A DNA stretch of 64,000 nucleotides, from contig NC_058337.1 of the NCBI RefSeq assembly GCF_905475395.1, positions 69,150,368 to 69,214,367 on the forward strand, given 5' to 3'. Each line of letters starts with the position of its first letter. Within the stretch, counting starts at the first letter, position 1. A model generated the notes under the pieces. It was given only the letters and a program-made list of their open reading frames with translations, did not search any database and was not told where the DNA came from. Below, in pieces: positions 26,236 through 39,000 of the stretch. This DNA comes from Chrysoperla carnea (lineage: Eukaryota; Arthropoda; Insecta; Neuroptera; Chrysopidae). The translations under genes were made by a program, and so were the position numbers.

Positions 26236-26404
26236 TCTTTTTATTTTTAATTATTTAAAATATTGTAATAAGTAAAAATTCATATTTGCATTTTTTTTTC
26301 TATCTATTGTTTTCCAAAAGTGCGTTTAAACTTACCTTCAATTTACGAAACTCTGACGTCCAAATAATGGTTTCAGGCAATGCAAGTAAAAACCAAATTT
26401 AAAA

Positions 26405-26573
26405 ACCCCCGACAAATACGTTTTTTTCCCTGAAACTCTTTCCAACCCGAATCGATTTTTTCGAAACATAGCTAAGAACACTTTAAATTATCTTCCAAAC
26501 AATCAAAAAATCAAAACCCATTAAGGTACAGCGCGACAGACGGGCAGACAGGCAGACACGCACACACATAGCA
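26405..26573 (-). repeat. Dispersed repeat family A, diverged copy
   Basis: Minus-oriented partial copy downstream of the kinase gene, with 'CATAGCTAAGAACACT', 'GACAGACGGGCAGACAGGCA' and 'ACACACATAGC'. It is more decayed than the 18914 copy. Confidence 0.55.
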
Positions 26574-26825
26574 AAATTAAAATGCGTGTATATTATCATT
26601 ATGGCTTTTGAAAAAGTCAATCGATAAATATATCCAACTAAAATAAGTACTTCTTGTTGTTTTATACGTTCTAAGTAATTTTTATTGAATAATGAAAATT
26701 ATTGTCATACATAACCTAAACTTTCCTGAAATAAATAATCCTAAAAATTTTCCAATGTTTTAACATTGGTAATAATTTAACTTACCTGGAATACATTAAG
26801 CAAGCTGTAAATCAAAAACATTATA

Positions 26826-27101
26826 CCACCCGTTTAATTCACACTTTGGCATACTGCATACCACCAGTATGAGAGAGTACTTATAAATGTACACATTAAG
26901 CAATGTGTTTAAGAAAAAACAACAACATAGTAGCACAGCATAGTAGTGAACCGTCAAACAACACAAAACGGACCAAACCCGCTTTCGTACTGAAGCTACA
27001 ACACATACGCTCTTTCTTATACATTTTACTCAATTTATCATATGTATGTTCTCTCTCACACTCGTAGGATGCTCTATGACAATATGTAAATTAAACAGCC
27101 A
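26826..27101. mobile_element. TIR element of about 275 bp
   Basis: Inverted ends of about 50 bp. The left runs GTTTAATTCACACTTTGGCA to 'CCAGTATGAGAGAGTAC'. The right read inward is GTTTAATTTACATATTGTCA to 'CGAGTGTGAGAGAGAAC'. The core includes 'AACAACAACATAGTAGCACA' and 'AACGGACCAAACCCGC' and has no ORF. The superfamily is not assigned. Confidence 0.7.
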
Positions 27102-27751
27102 GTATATATACCAATTATTAACAATTCATTTATTTAATACTTATTTGTTCCAGAGTAACAAAATGTGCATAGTGCTTTAAATTAAAAGTTTTCTAATGTT
27201 ATTCCAGTGAAGAAGCTAATTTATAAACATACTTTTGGAACACTTTAAACTGTTATTTTTTTAAATTTCATTTTCATCAAAGATATTTTTTTATTTATAA
27301 GAAAAATCTTATTATAGAATTTAGTTAATTGTATTCTTTTTATGTACCTAGTAAGAACTTTCTAGTCTTAAATAAATAAATAATTAAATCGATAAATTGA
27401 ATATTTTAATTTAATGTAACAAATGTATGGATAGAAAATTTGAAAACAATGCCGCTAATTACTCATGGTTTTATATACGAAAAATTCAAATAAATATTCT
27501 AACGATGATTTTAAATGTATTTTATGCAGACCTACTACTTATGTTCAAGATAGTAACTAAAATTAGATACTGTATTTTTCTATTTTTATTTATCATAAAT
27601 AAATAAAAAGGGCTGGGCCCCTACGAATACCTAAAAATAACCATTCTTTTATTTTCTAAAAAAATTAATGTTTTTCATTCATAAATAATAGCTTAAAAAA
27701 CTAAAAAATACGCTTTTGTAACTAACCGAACTAAAAGGTAGGAAATAATTT

Positions 27752-27919
27752 CTTTAAATTTAAAAAAATCGTTTTATCGTAAAAATACGTGGGGTGTTAA
27801 ATTTCAATTATTGTAAATATTTTATAAAGACAGATATTGATAAAAGAAAAGTCATTATAAAATATGTTAAAAAGCACCCTGCGCTTTTTTACGATAAAAT
27901 GATTTTTTTGAATTTAAAG
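27752..27919. mobile_element. Small MITE, family B copy 1
   Basis: Ends CTTTAAATTTAAAAAAATCG and, read inward from the right, CTTTAAATTCAAAAAAATCA. Arms of about 45 bp continue through 'TTTTATCGTAAAAA' to 'GGGTG'. The interior matches the inverse of the copy at 43491-43649 (for example 'ATTGTAAATATTTTATAAAGA'). Similarity to the other copy also extends leftward to about 27708, so the full element may be longer. Confidence 0.75.
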
Positions 27920-29018
27920 AAAAAAATGTATTTTAGTTTTTTAAACTATCATTTATTTTGGGTTTTTTAGTTTTTTTAGACTATTATTTATTTATCAAAA
28001 ATTCAATATAAATATGGTGGGAGCGCAAATAAATGTGGAAATCCGCTCCTCGATAAGTATGCCAAATTTCGAGTTTATCCGACTTTTTGCAGGGGGGTCA
28101 GAAACATGTTCAAAGTTTTCGTTACATACTAACATATTAACATACGTATGAAGCTAATAAAAGCATGTTAAACAAATCAAAAATATTTTCAACATATATT
28201 AAAGCCGAAGTTTCTCTCCATCCAAGTTCCTTTTACAAGGATTATGCTGACAGATGAAGATTTTTTGGAGAAGTAAATTTTGTATAAATAAAATCCTAAA
28301 TTATGTTCTTATAAGTTTTGACTAATAACTCATCAAATTTGCATAAATCATCCAACTTTAAATTTTTATTTGGAATTTTCGCATATGTTTAGAAGTACTC
28401 TGTATATTTACGGAAGATCATCCTAATCAAAGAGAATGTCAAAAGAAGTAAGTACATACCTATTATTTATTAATTAATGACCTGATGTAGATTATTTCTT
28501 TTGAGGTACGGAATTAAAAAGATGTGTAGGAAATAAACAAATAAAATTGTACATTAATTTCCTCGACTAGATTATCCTTTTTTATATGACATGTTGATAA
28601 TTTTTAGAAGATTGTTAATTTAATTTTTAAGTAAAAATTTTGTTATATTAATGTTAATTTTTATTTAAAAAACTTGGAATGAGTTTAATTTTGTATGCAT
28701 TTGTTACATGTTTTCATATATTTTTTGGTACTGTAATATTGATGAAATCTTTCAATAAACTATTTTAGAAAAATGAAATTTGTTATTTGTTGATTTTTAT
28801 GAGCTAAGATTTATATAAAACTAGGTCGTGTTTATTTTTCCCTTTTTAGCAGACAAGAGTAAAGTATCCCATTCACCTAAAATATCCCATTCACCTGTGA
28901 ATTAAAAAGATTAACGCAATAAAAACGTGTTTTTCTACTTACGACTTTTATTTTAAACTGTCTTAAATTTACAATAATCAGTATTTGGGAATTTCTATTT
29001 ACAAAACAAAATAGAATT

Positions 29019-29864
29019 CAGTGGCGAATTTAGGGTTAGGTTCGTGATGCCCAGGTCAAGGGCGACAACATCTAAGGAGTTCCACTTAAATATGTTTTTT
29101 TCATAATTGATGCTAATTATCATGTATAAATACATATTGTCGATTTTAACAAATATTATTGAAACTCGTCAATGTATATTATATATACAGATGGATCATA
29201 TTAATGAATGACTCGCTTGGTAATAAGCCGATGAAAACAAAACTTAAACAAGGGTTGCAGACTTTGATGGGAGACAACATGTTCTGACATCAGATTGGAC
29301 CTAGTTCTCCGGGTCGCTTTAATAGTTAATTTAAATTCGATTTGATTTTAAATTAGAAAGTTTATCCCCATAAAAACAAAAAAAAACTAACATTTTTTAT
29401 TTCAAATATTTTTTTCAAAATCGTTAGCATTCGGAGGAAAGCGACTTAAAAAAATGCCATCATTGCATTTAACCAGAAGAAATATGCTAGGTTTCTTAAG
29501 CAATAGTTTTCAAGGGCAATAAAACCTTTTAAGTCCAGGTAAATTTTCTAAATCATTTGAAAATCAAGATCAAATGACCTTGACTGCCAGGTTAAACTCA
29601 TGGACACAGGCAAATGTCAACCTTCTAATTTAAAGTGTTATTCTATGTTTTACCGTTTAGGATCTAAATCAAACTGATGTCAAACATGGTTTCCACCATC
29701 AAACGTTTGTTTAAGTAATTTTTTAATTGGGCTAGCTACAAAACGAGCTATTAGCCCATCGTAAATTAAAATGTTCCACCCTGTATACGTATATTTTGTT
29801 AAAAAAAGTCGACTTAGGATACCTAGGGCCTATAAGGACACCATCACCATTAAATACGCCACTG
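29019..29864. mobile_element. hAT-like nonautonomous element (candidate)
   Basis: The left end CAGTGGCGAATTTAGGG and the right end read inward CAGTGGCGTATTTAATGG share a short TIR typical of hAT elements. The interior of about 820 bp has no transposase frame. The flanking 8-mers (ATAGAATT and ACAAAATG) do not match, so either the target duplication has decayed or the pairing of ends is fortuitous. Confidence 0.5.
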
Positions 29865-30095
29865 ACAAAATGTATGTACAAATTGCCGATATAATCCTAA
29901 TTAAACCTTTATTTCTATAAAATATTGATTAAAAAATCTTTGAGCAAAAATAATTTATTAATTAGGCGTAATTTGTTTTCAAATCAATCCAGAGTCAACA
30001 TAATTGTATAGAGTATAGTATTATTATTATTATTATTAAAAATGGAATGCAAATTTTTAAAATAAAGGTTTAATATCATCTTTTGGAAGGAAATA

Positions 30096-33000
30096 TTATA
30101 ATGTTTTTGTAATAGTACTTTGACTGCCAGATAAACTGCTAAAAGTTGGACTTGTTGGAAATGGATTGTGTTCCTCCGTTATCCAGGATACAACCTAAAT
30201 TATATTATTTCAGTTAATTATCTGTATTCAAAAAATTATAATAATAATTTGTGAACGAACCTTATTTTCTAAATTATTGTTAGACCTTGCAATTACCAAT
30301 TCCATTCGATCACCAGCTGATGCAATTAATGGAACTGTTAGACAACAATCGAAGTCTTGAGTTTTGGTATCATTTACCTGAAAATTTTTAAAAATGAAAA
30401 GGCTTTGTTAACAATTTTTTTCTAAGTCTGAAGAACCAACAATAGCTAAGGCAAAAATCTCAAGAGTTTTTGAGAAGGTCCTTAAAATTAAAAATCCAGT
30501 TTGGTTCTGCAGGGAAGTTAATGTAATTGATTCGATTTAAAAATCGCAGTTGTGGAAATAGCATCAAAACATAATTTGGGGAAGAATGAGAATGTGAGTG
30601 TGTGTGTTTACGTGTGTGGTCATTTTTTTGCTAATCGATATCGCGCGAATAAAAAATGATGTCGACTTTGTTCGATCGAGATGTCGATCGGAGCGTATTA
30701 ACGGCTACATGATCCGAAAAGAATTGCATTATATTCGGTCGAGTACTACTTCTCAAGGATAATTTATAAATTAATACTGTAGTGACCTATAAACATATAC
30801 CTAATTGTGTTGAAATTTTTGATTTTTTTCTTTTTATAACTCTTTATTATAGTGGGAAGTTATTCACCCCTAAGGTCGTACCAGACACACCCCACGGCTA
30901 GTAAAAAAATCTTATTATATTTAAACAAAAGTATCTGGTTTGGTCAATCTTAAAACAACGCTCGAAAATCGAATAAAATCGAAAATTCATTCTCTTACTC
31001 TTAAAACTTGAAAAAATCAACATAAATATAGAAACTCACCTGCAAAATTCGATCGAACGGTTTCAACAAACCCACAATATCCGCCGGACCTCCTTTTCGA
31101 ATTCGGTTAATATAAACACCTTTTTCATATAGTCCATCACTTACACTAAATCCATAATCATCGTAAACTGCATCTTTATACAAAATCACGTGATATACAT
31201 CAGCGTTTATTGAATCGAACCGATTATTGTTGATATTAAATTCACTATTCTGAATATTTGCAGATGATGGTCCTGGAGGAGATCGTGATGTTGCACCTAT
31301 TTGAGTTGGTGATTCATGTTGTATTTCATTATATTCAAAACGCTTCCGTACTGTCGGAGAGATGTTATTTAAGATGGTGGAGTTAAATGATTCACCTAAC
31401 TGCATTGATGCAAAGAGATCGGAATTGATTGTATTATTATTGCTGCGATAATTATAATTAGGTAACGGTAACGGTAATGGACTTGGAGCATACATTACGT
31501 CATCTGTATCAGAGTAGTATTGTAAATTTTGCATTGAATCTTTGTGATTATTTTCTGATTTATTTTCGTTTATTGGTTTTGATTCAGTTTCTTTCGCTTC
31601 TGTTTTGGTTTCTGAATCTTCAGGAGCTTTTTGACTTGACTCTAAACAAAATAAAATATGTAAAATAAAATAAAAATTATATAAAAAATAAATATTGCGA
31701 TTCACATATTGCAATTTCTATTGGACATTTCTTTTTTTCTTTTGCTTAGGTCTGACAAACAGATGAGATATTCGGATATATAAAATTTCTCAATAGCGTA
31801 CTTCCAAAGTGGAATCGAGTTACCTGCGGATTAATCAATGCACTAAAATGTCTTGGAAAAAGTTTAAGGTAGATTTTAAGACACTTCCAAAAAGTTTAAG
31901 GTAGATTTTTTATACCTAAGACTGAAGTAAAGGAAAATATTGAAAAACAAATCTTTTAACTACCTATTCTTACCTTTTTCATTTTTATAATTATTTTCAA
32001 TCAACATAGAACCCACCCATGACTCAACAGCGCTATCAATACTACCAGGACTTTGTACAAGAAATGATTCTCGATTTTCTTCACAGGGTGTTCGAGCTTC
32101 TGAAAAAAATATATAATTCTGAGACTAACTATACATGTTGTCAGGCAAAACATTTTCAAATTTCAGGAGTAACAGATATCAAAAACATTAAAAGCTCTTA
32201 AACATTAGGTATACACTTTGGCTTTTGTAGTTTCTAGAAAATACTTTGATATCTCAAGATATATGTAATAATTTTGCTATTATTTAGCTAATTTATTAAT
32301 AATCATACTTTTACTAGTATTTAATGTCGATGTGTCGATGCGAATATTTAATCGAATATACATAATTTACCTTTTATTTGACGGGATATTTTTAACTGCA
32401 CACGATCTCCTGAACATTGAAGTAACCGAATGGCATCCGATAATGGACGATTAATTAAATTTTCACCGTTTATTGCTAAGATTCGATCTCCTACATGCAA
32501 AGCACCAGTTTTCTCCGCTAATCCACCTAAAAAAAGATCATTTGAGTCCGAAAGAATCTACGTTAATATAATTAATAAAAAACCAAAATTAAAATTAAAA
32601 GACTGCCTACCTTCAATTAATCTAGATAAAATTATTGGTTCTAAACAATCTTCACTCCCTGAAATTGTAATTCCTAATGGTCCACCGTACCGTACGAGCT
32701 CGACTGTATAAACAATATTCTCTGATAACAAATAACTTGTATCTCGAGGAACTTTTTCGACTTGCAGTGTAACTATTTCATTATGATTACTTTGTAATAT
32801 TTCAAACGCTGTTTCTAAACTTTGATGATCCAAATTTTGATTATCAATTGCTAATAATCTATCCCCAACATGTAAGGTACCAATTCTGTGAGCAATTGAT
32901 CCACGTCGAATATCCGATATAATAAATGGATCATTTGGATTATTTTTTGACGCTGTTATTGTTATTCCTAAGCCGGTAGTTTGTCTTGCAATTTTTACTG

Positions 33001-36000
33001 TAAATACTCCACTTGATGGTATGATTGAATCAACCACATCAATTTCTACTTGTAATTCTAATTTAGCCATTAATTTTGGATCGTAACCACGTTCAAAAAT
33101 AGTATTTATTTCTTGGAGTGTTAGATTTGGTTGACAATTTATTGATAAAAGACGGTCGCCGATTTGTAGGCAACCACATCTAAAAAAGTTATATGACAGT
33201 ATAAAATTTATATACAACTTCCAGTAGTATTAAAGACTTTACCTATCAGCAACAGAATTAGTTTCAATATCTGTTACTACAATGCTAGCTTCTTCCTCCC
33301 CAGGAGCTAATTCTGTTCCAACAGATAATCCAAATCCATTACCTTCTGAGCAAAGTGTAACATTCAACGTTTCTCTATGACATACGCCTAACTGAGGATG
33401 ATAGCCACAATAGTTATTTCCTTCTAAATTTGAAACTTTTTGAGGATTTCGAAAATTATAAGTTTTTTTAAATGGAAATCTTGATCTCCTAGAATTAATT
33501 GTACTAAATCCAGACATACTAGGTGTTCCTGGGACCAATTCTGTAAATAAGCAATCACACCTAAGAATTAAAAAGTTTTTTTAAACATTAACTCTATGTT
33601 AGTTTACCTTTCGGTGACTGATTCCAAAGTCCAGAGGCACTTCGATGTGAATGTATAGAGGTAGTATAAGTATGAAACGGTAAGATGTGTAATCGTGTGA
33701 CACTACCTTTAGAATTTTCGAATAATGTCATTACTTCTTCAGCGGATAAATTAGTACCTTCCAATCGAATATCATCTATTGCTAAGATTTGATCATTAAT
33801 ATGTAATGCTCCACATCGATCCGCAATACTTGCTGGCATAATGCTTTCAATATAAATTACATTTTCATTGTCACTAAAAATTTTATTTCCTAAACCAATA
33901 CCCAGTTCTTCATGGATATGCCGTTCAATTTCAACTAATAATGGACCCGTTGCATATTTAACTGTTTCCATAATACTAACATCATATTCTATGGTTAACG
34001 TCGATATTGGATTCGGAGTTTGAGCTAAATTATCATTTGTTTGTGTTAAAATTTTTTGGGCTTCCATCAATGTTTTATTAGTTAATGTTTGATTGTCAAC
34101 TTTTAACAATCTATCACCAACTTTTATCAGACCCGTTCTGTAATTCAAAGATAATTGGATATCAGGTATATCAATCATAAGCAAATTTTCAATTAAGGTG
34201 GATCGCGGTAAAGTGACAATAATCTATTTTGGGTTAATTGAGAAAAGTAGGTTTATTGACGATTCTTTAGCAAAAGTGATACAGAATACTACAGTGGGTG
34301 GCGTTAAAGAATTTGTCAACCGCGAGCTTCATTTTTATAAACATGATTTTTTTTTACTCAACCCAAACATTCTCTCCAACAAAAGATCACATAGACTGGT
34401 CGTTTGGATTTACAGTTTATTTTGTTTGTAAGACGATATCTCACTTTTTTGGCAATTGTTTAAACAATTAATCTAATTTTTAATATAAAGATTAGCATTC
34501 TTCAAATCTGAAAGGAGACTTCTCCCAACTTGCTCGCATTGATGAGTATTTCTGGGTGATATTTTCGACACAAAGTGTACCAAGCGACTATAAGAAAATG
34601 GTACAGTGTCTCATCTTCTTGTGATACACTTTTTGATCTACTTTGCATGATCTTCTTCATATAACATGGATTTGATTCAAACCAAAGTCTTTGGTTTGTG
34701 TAGTTTTCTAATTGGGTTCTATTAATTGCAAATAAATATCAATTTTTGTATATAATAGAAAAAAGCTTTCCCTTTCAATAAAAGCTAAAAATTATGAAAT
34801 TCTTTGATTCTGTGTATAGAGACCTTGTATTAATTTTTTTTTTTTTGCCACAAATTCATATACAAAAGAAAGAATAATTCATCTAAAGTATATTTCAGTC
34901 ATTTTTTTGAATTAATAATTCCTTTTTTTTTTATTAATTTTGATAAAAAATAGTTATATTTTTGAAGAAAAAAAAGGTAGTGTTGTATTTACAACCGTTG
35001 AGGCTGAGTGAAAGCAGTTGAGAGACTGAACCTAGTTTAGGTTCAAACACAAATCTAGACATATGATAAAAGAATTAGAACTTAATTTAAGAAATGACAA
35101 TGATTAACGTTTCAAAACTAGAAGCATACTAACTTATGTGCCGGACCATTTGGTCGAACATGCGTAATAACTAAAGCTCGTGTAAGTTGTGGATCTCCGT
35201 GTACACCACCACGTAAAGTTATCCCTAATGATCCATCTTCTCGTTCAACGGTTATATTTGTGACCTTTGATGTGATTGTACTCAATGAATTCTGTGATAC
35301 GCAATCCGGTAATGAATATTCAACTTCAAGTAATGCACGATCCTCGACATTATTTAACATGGCGGCCACATCCTCTGGTTTTGAATGTGAAGTTGTGATT
35401 CCATTAACGCTATGAATTTTGTCTCCAGACATTAACTGATCGCTATTATATGCTATTGAACCTGGGCGTAATGATGCTATTGATGGACAACCACCAGCAT
35501 CAGATATTCCTGTAAGAATATAATACAATTTCTAAAAGGAAGATACACAAAAGAAAAAAGAAAATTCTTCTTAGTACAAATAATACAATATTTTTATTCG
35601 GTGAATTTTTTATATTTAGCTACAGATTGGCAGTTACCACCAAGGCGCCAAGACTTTGCACCTTATCATCTTGGAAAATAAGATTAACAAAATGCTTAAT
35701 AGCTCACCTTATCTATAATATTTTCATGATTTTTATTACGACTACTATTTAATTTTTTAATTTTTTCATTATTATTGACAATAAATTTTACATGAAATGA
35801 AGACAGGGTAACATCCCCACTTGCACTCCCCCTCCCCCCATATCTCCTTTCGTAGGGGTACAGTTTTGTAATGTACATGTCAATGTCTTTTATTTGATAC
35901 CCCATTTTCAAAGAAACGAAAAATATCTGAATTACTTCAAAAATACCAGGTCTAAAAAGATCTATTGTAGCTAGTAAAATGTACATCCTTCTTTTTGTAA

Positions 36001-39000
36001 AATGTACATCCCTATACTTTCGTAAAATGTACATTCTAATTTCACTCGAAAAGTCTGGAAAGTGGGAATATCTACATGCCACTATCTAAATGTAGAAAAA
36101 TAGAAAAGTAATTGAAGAGAGGGACGGAATATGTTATTGAAATTAATTAATCACTTTGTTACGAATTAATTAATTATTTTTGTTCTATTTAGGTCAATAC
36201 ACAACGATATTTTATATCATATTATTATTTTTAGAAGCTAAAAGAGGGGTACACATTCACCTTAGAAAAGTGGACATTAGTGACAAAGCAATCTAATGAA
36301 AACTGGAAAATATTCTTTTGGATTATGTCCAACAATTACAAAAATAAAAATTAAATTACATAATAATTATAAAAATTGAGACCATAATTTTAACCACAAA
36401 AGAAGAGTTTTTCTAGCGTTAAGTGGTTTGAGCAATTGTGCAATTGTCAACTGTCGTTTTCTGGTGCAATTGTATTCATGCTGTTGGTACCAAAAAGCTA
36501 GCTACTATGTAGAAATAAAATCATTATGGATTATCAATAAGCAAAACAGCTCTCCAAGATGAACTCGTAACTGGGCCACACTGGTCCTCCGATACAAGGG
36601 CGGACTTTCGGACCATCATAATTTTGATTAACGACCCCAAAACACCTCTAATGCAGTAGGCTGCTTAGTAGATTGTCAATTTTTTATAATTGACTTTGGC
36701 ATTAAAAAACTGTAATGATTTCGCCAATTCCAGGATCGAAACTATTTGAAAGGGCAACCGGGGCTCCAACCCAGGGGCCCTAACAAATTTTTTTATTTTT
36801 GCGTACAAAATTATTTATATGCAAATATAAACATATGTAAGGGTGAACTAAAATATATGAATATATGTTTATTAAAATTTATACTATTAATTTATTAAAA
36901 AAATTAATTCCTCCAAATTTTTGGAATCGCAATGTTAAATAAATATTCTATCTATTTTGTTTTCTAAGAAAAAATGTTTAACTCAAGCTGCCTAGGATGC
37001 TAAAAAATACATCTTAAAAATTATATTTTAATGAAATATCCATCGCCACTTAAAGTTAGGAATGAATATTTGTTATTCTGAAACATCCGTTACCATAAAT
37101 AATTTCGAATAATGTTTACGGTAAATCAAATAAATAAAACTTGTAAGACGTACGTGACGTTATAGTTATTATAGCAAGAGCAAAAAAATAATCTCGCATA
37201 TAAATTTGTTAAAATAAAAATAAGAAAAAAAACGGCAAAATAAATTAATTTTATAAATTTACCTTACATCCGGTAAAATATATTCAAGCAAATAGTAATA
37301 AATCCTGAATTGCATAAATAAATTAACAGATTTTAATTAAATTATAAAGGTTTTTCAAAAATTCAAATTTAGTAGATTATAAAACCTATATAACTATATA
37401 TTTTTGAATTAACAAATAAAATTCCAGTAGGTATTAAAAAGATTTATAATAAGAGATGTTTTTTATTACGAGCTACTAACAAGCAAAAAATTATTTTTCA
37501 AAGAGATAATTTACAGGGTTTAACATAACTACCACATTCGACCATTCAATAAGATAAAGCATAATATTCTAAATAGGAAAGCCCTTGACTTAGAAGTCTT
37601 TCGATAAATCAATAACAAAATAGAATATCGTTGGTTATTGATTTAATTTTGAGAATGTCTCGATTAATTTTACTAATATTATTAAAATCGAAATTTACTA
37701 TAATAAGCAAAGTTGTAGAGCATAGAAGTTAATTACTACAATTTATCTCTGAATTTTTATCTAAGTGTAAAAAAAGGGGTGTTATAAGTTTGTTGTAAGT
37801 GTGTGTGTGTGTGTCTTTCTGTGGCATAGGTATGTTTCAAATGCGAGTTTGTGGTTCCGTAGCTGAAAAAAAAAAATAAAAAAGAGGAAAAATGTAATTT
37901 AATGGAGAGAGTGTTCTTATATATGTTCAAGTTCGAGTAAAGGGTTACGTTCTGTGATCTCTATATCCCTATATTTTGTTCGAATGCAGCCATTTTGGGA
38001 CACAACCCTTCTTCATATATAAAAATGCATCCTATATAGTAGGCGTAATCGTGAGATAGTTCGGCAACACTAAGCAAGGACAATATTGTAAAAGTCGCGC
38101 ATTTTAGGTACGGGTTAAGTACGAAAATATTCAAAAAATAAATCAAAAAAACAATTTCGTACCCTTAAAATTCAATTTTGAGGTATCGAAAATCAGGCTC
38201 ACCGTTTTACTGATTTTTGTATTAATTATTGTCGAAAATATTTTTATTAAACTTTACTTCTCACAGTAATTAGACAGAAATTTTGAGCTTGTATAATTCC
38301 AAAACATTGACGATTCTTTTGTACGTACTATATAAATAATTGCTTATCTTAAAGTAAAAGATGTCTTCTACGGAAAGCGGTACCTATCCCATCTCACCTT
38401 CAGCAAAAATATATTCAAAGCTAGGAATTTTAAATTTAAAGGTATATATATTACAAGGATTATTAATTTTTAATGAAATTTTAATGAAAAGGTAAGCAGA
38501 GTTCATTATACCACCTTTATCTTACACGCATATAACAAAATTTATAAAAGAAGAAATTCTTAGGATTGCTAATAAAAGGTACATACTTCTTTGATGTCGT
38601 TTCGATATGGGTGTTCCTGTGGGTGTACCATTTTCTGATTTATCATTATGTTTTTTCGACCGTAACGAAGGCAACTTAAATGACGAAAACATTTCTTTTA
38701 ATTACCAATTTACACACAACTTTAGTATGATATTTTTTCCGTGTTTTAATCACACATAATAACTAGTCACACACTCGTCACACATTTAAAAAAATAAAAA
38801 ATAATATATTTTTTCTAAATCAACACACAAAGAGGGTCGTCATAATATAACGTTACAACAAACTCTTCTTCTTTCATGTTTCAAGACTATTAAAAGTTTA
38901 TTTTTATATTTAGACTTAATATGTTTATGCGAACTGATTGAAGAAATACAAAAATAACTGACGCCGTTCATTAGGATTTAAATTTGTCACATATATTGTT

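Larger units (their letters stand above)
26236..30095. other. Intergenic gap between convergent genes
   Basis: Contains the kinase 3' end and, from the other side, the GRIP 3' end. No canonical AATAAA lies close after the kinase stop; the first clear ones are near 27370. Candidate GRIP signals (AATAAA on the minus strand) are near 29908 and 29950. The rest is repeat DNA, listed separately at 26405, 26826, 27752 and 29019. A further repeat-like patch, 'GCAGGGGGGTCAGAAACATG' near 28090, resembles transposon sequence but has no visible ends. Confidence 0.6.

Noticed and set aside
35615-35690. Minus-strand peptide [17 protein letters not shown] that resembles a PDZ first strand and LGAL loop, near GRIP exon 35134-35509
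   Set aside because: No donor in this frame gives the required phase 1 (available GT sites are phase 0), no good acceptor precedes it, and the exon at 46682-46837 fits far better.
35696-36082. 128-codon minus-strand ORF inside a GRIP intron
   Set aside because: Its composition comes from a three-copy minisatellite and AT-rich intron sequence; no domain and no fit to GRIP phases.
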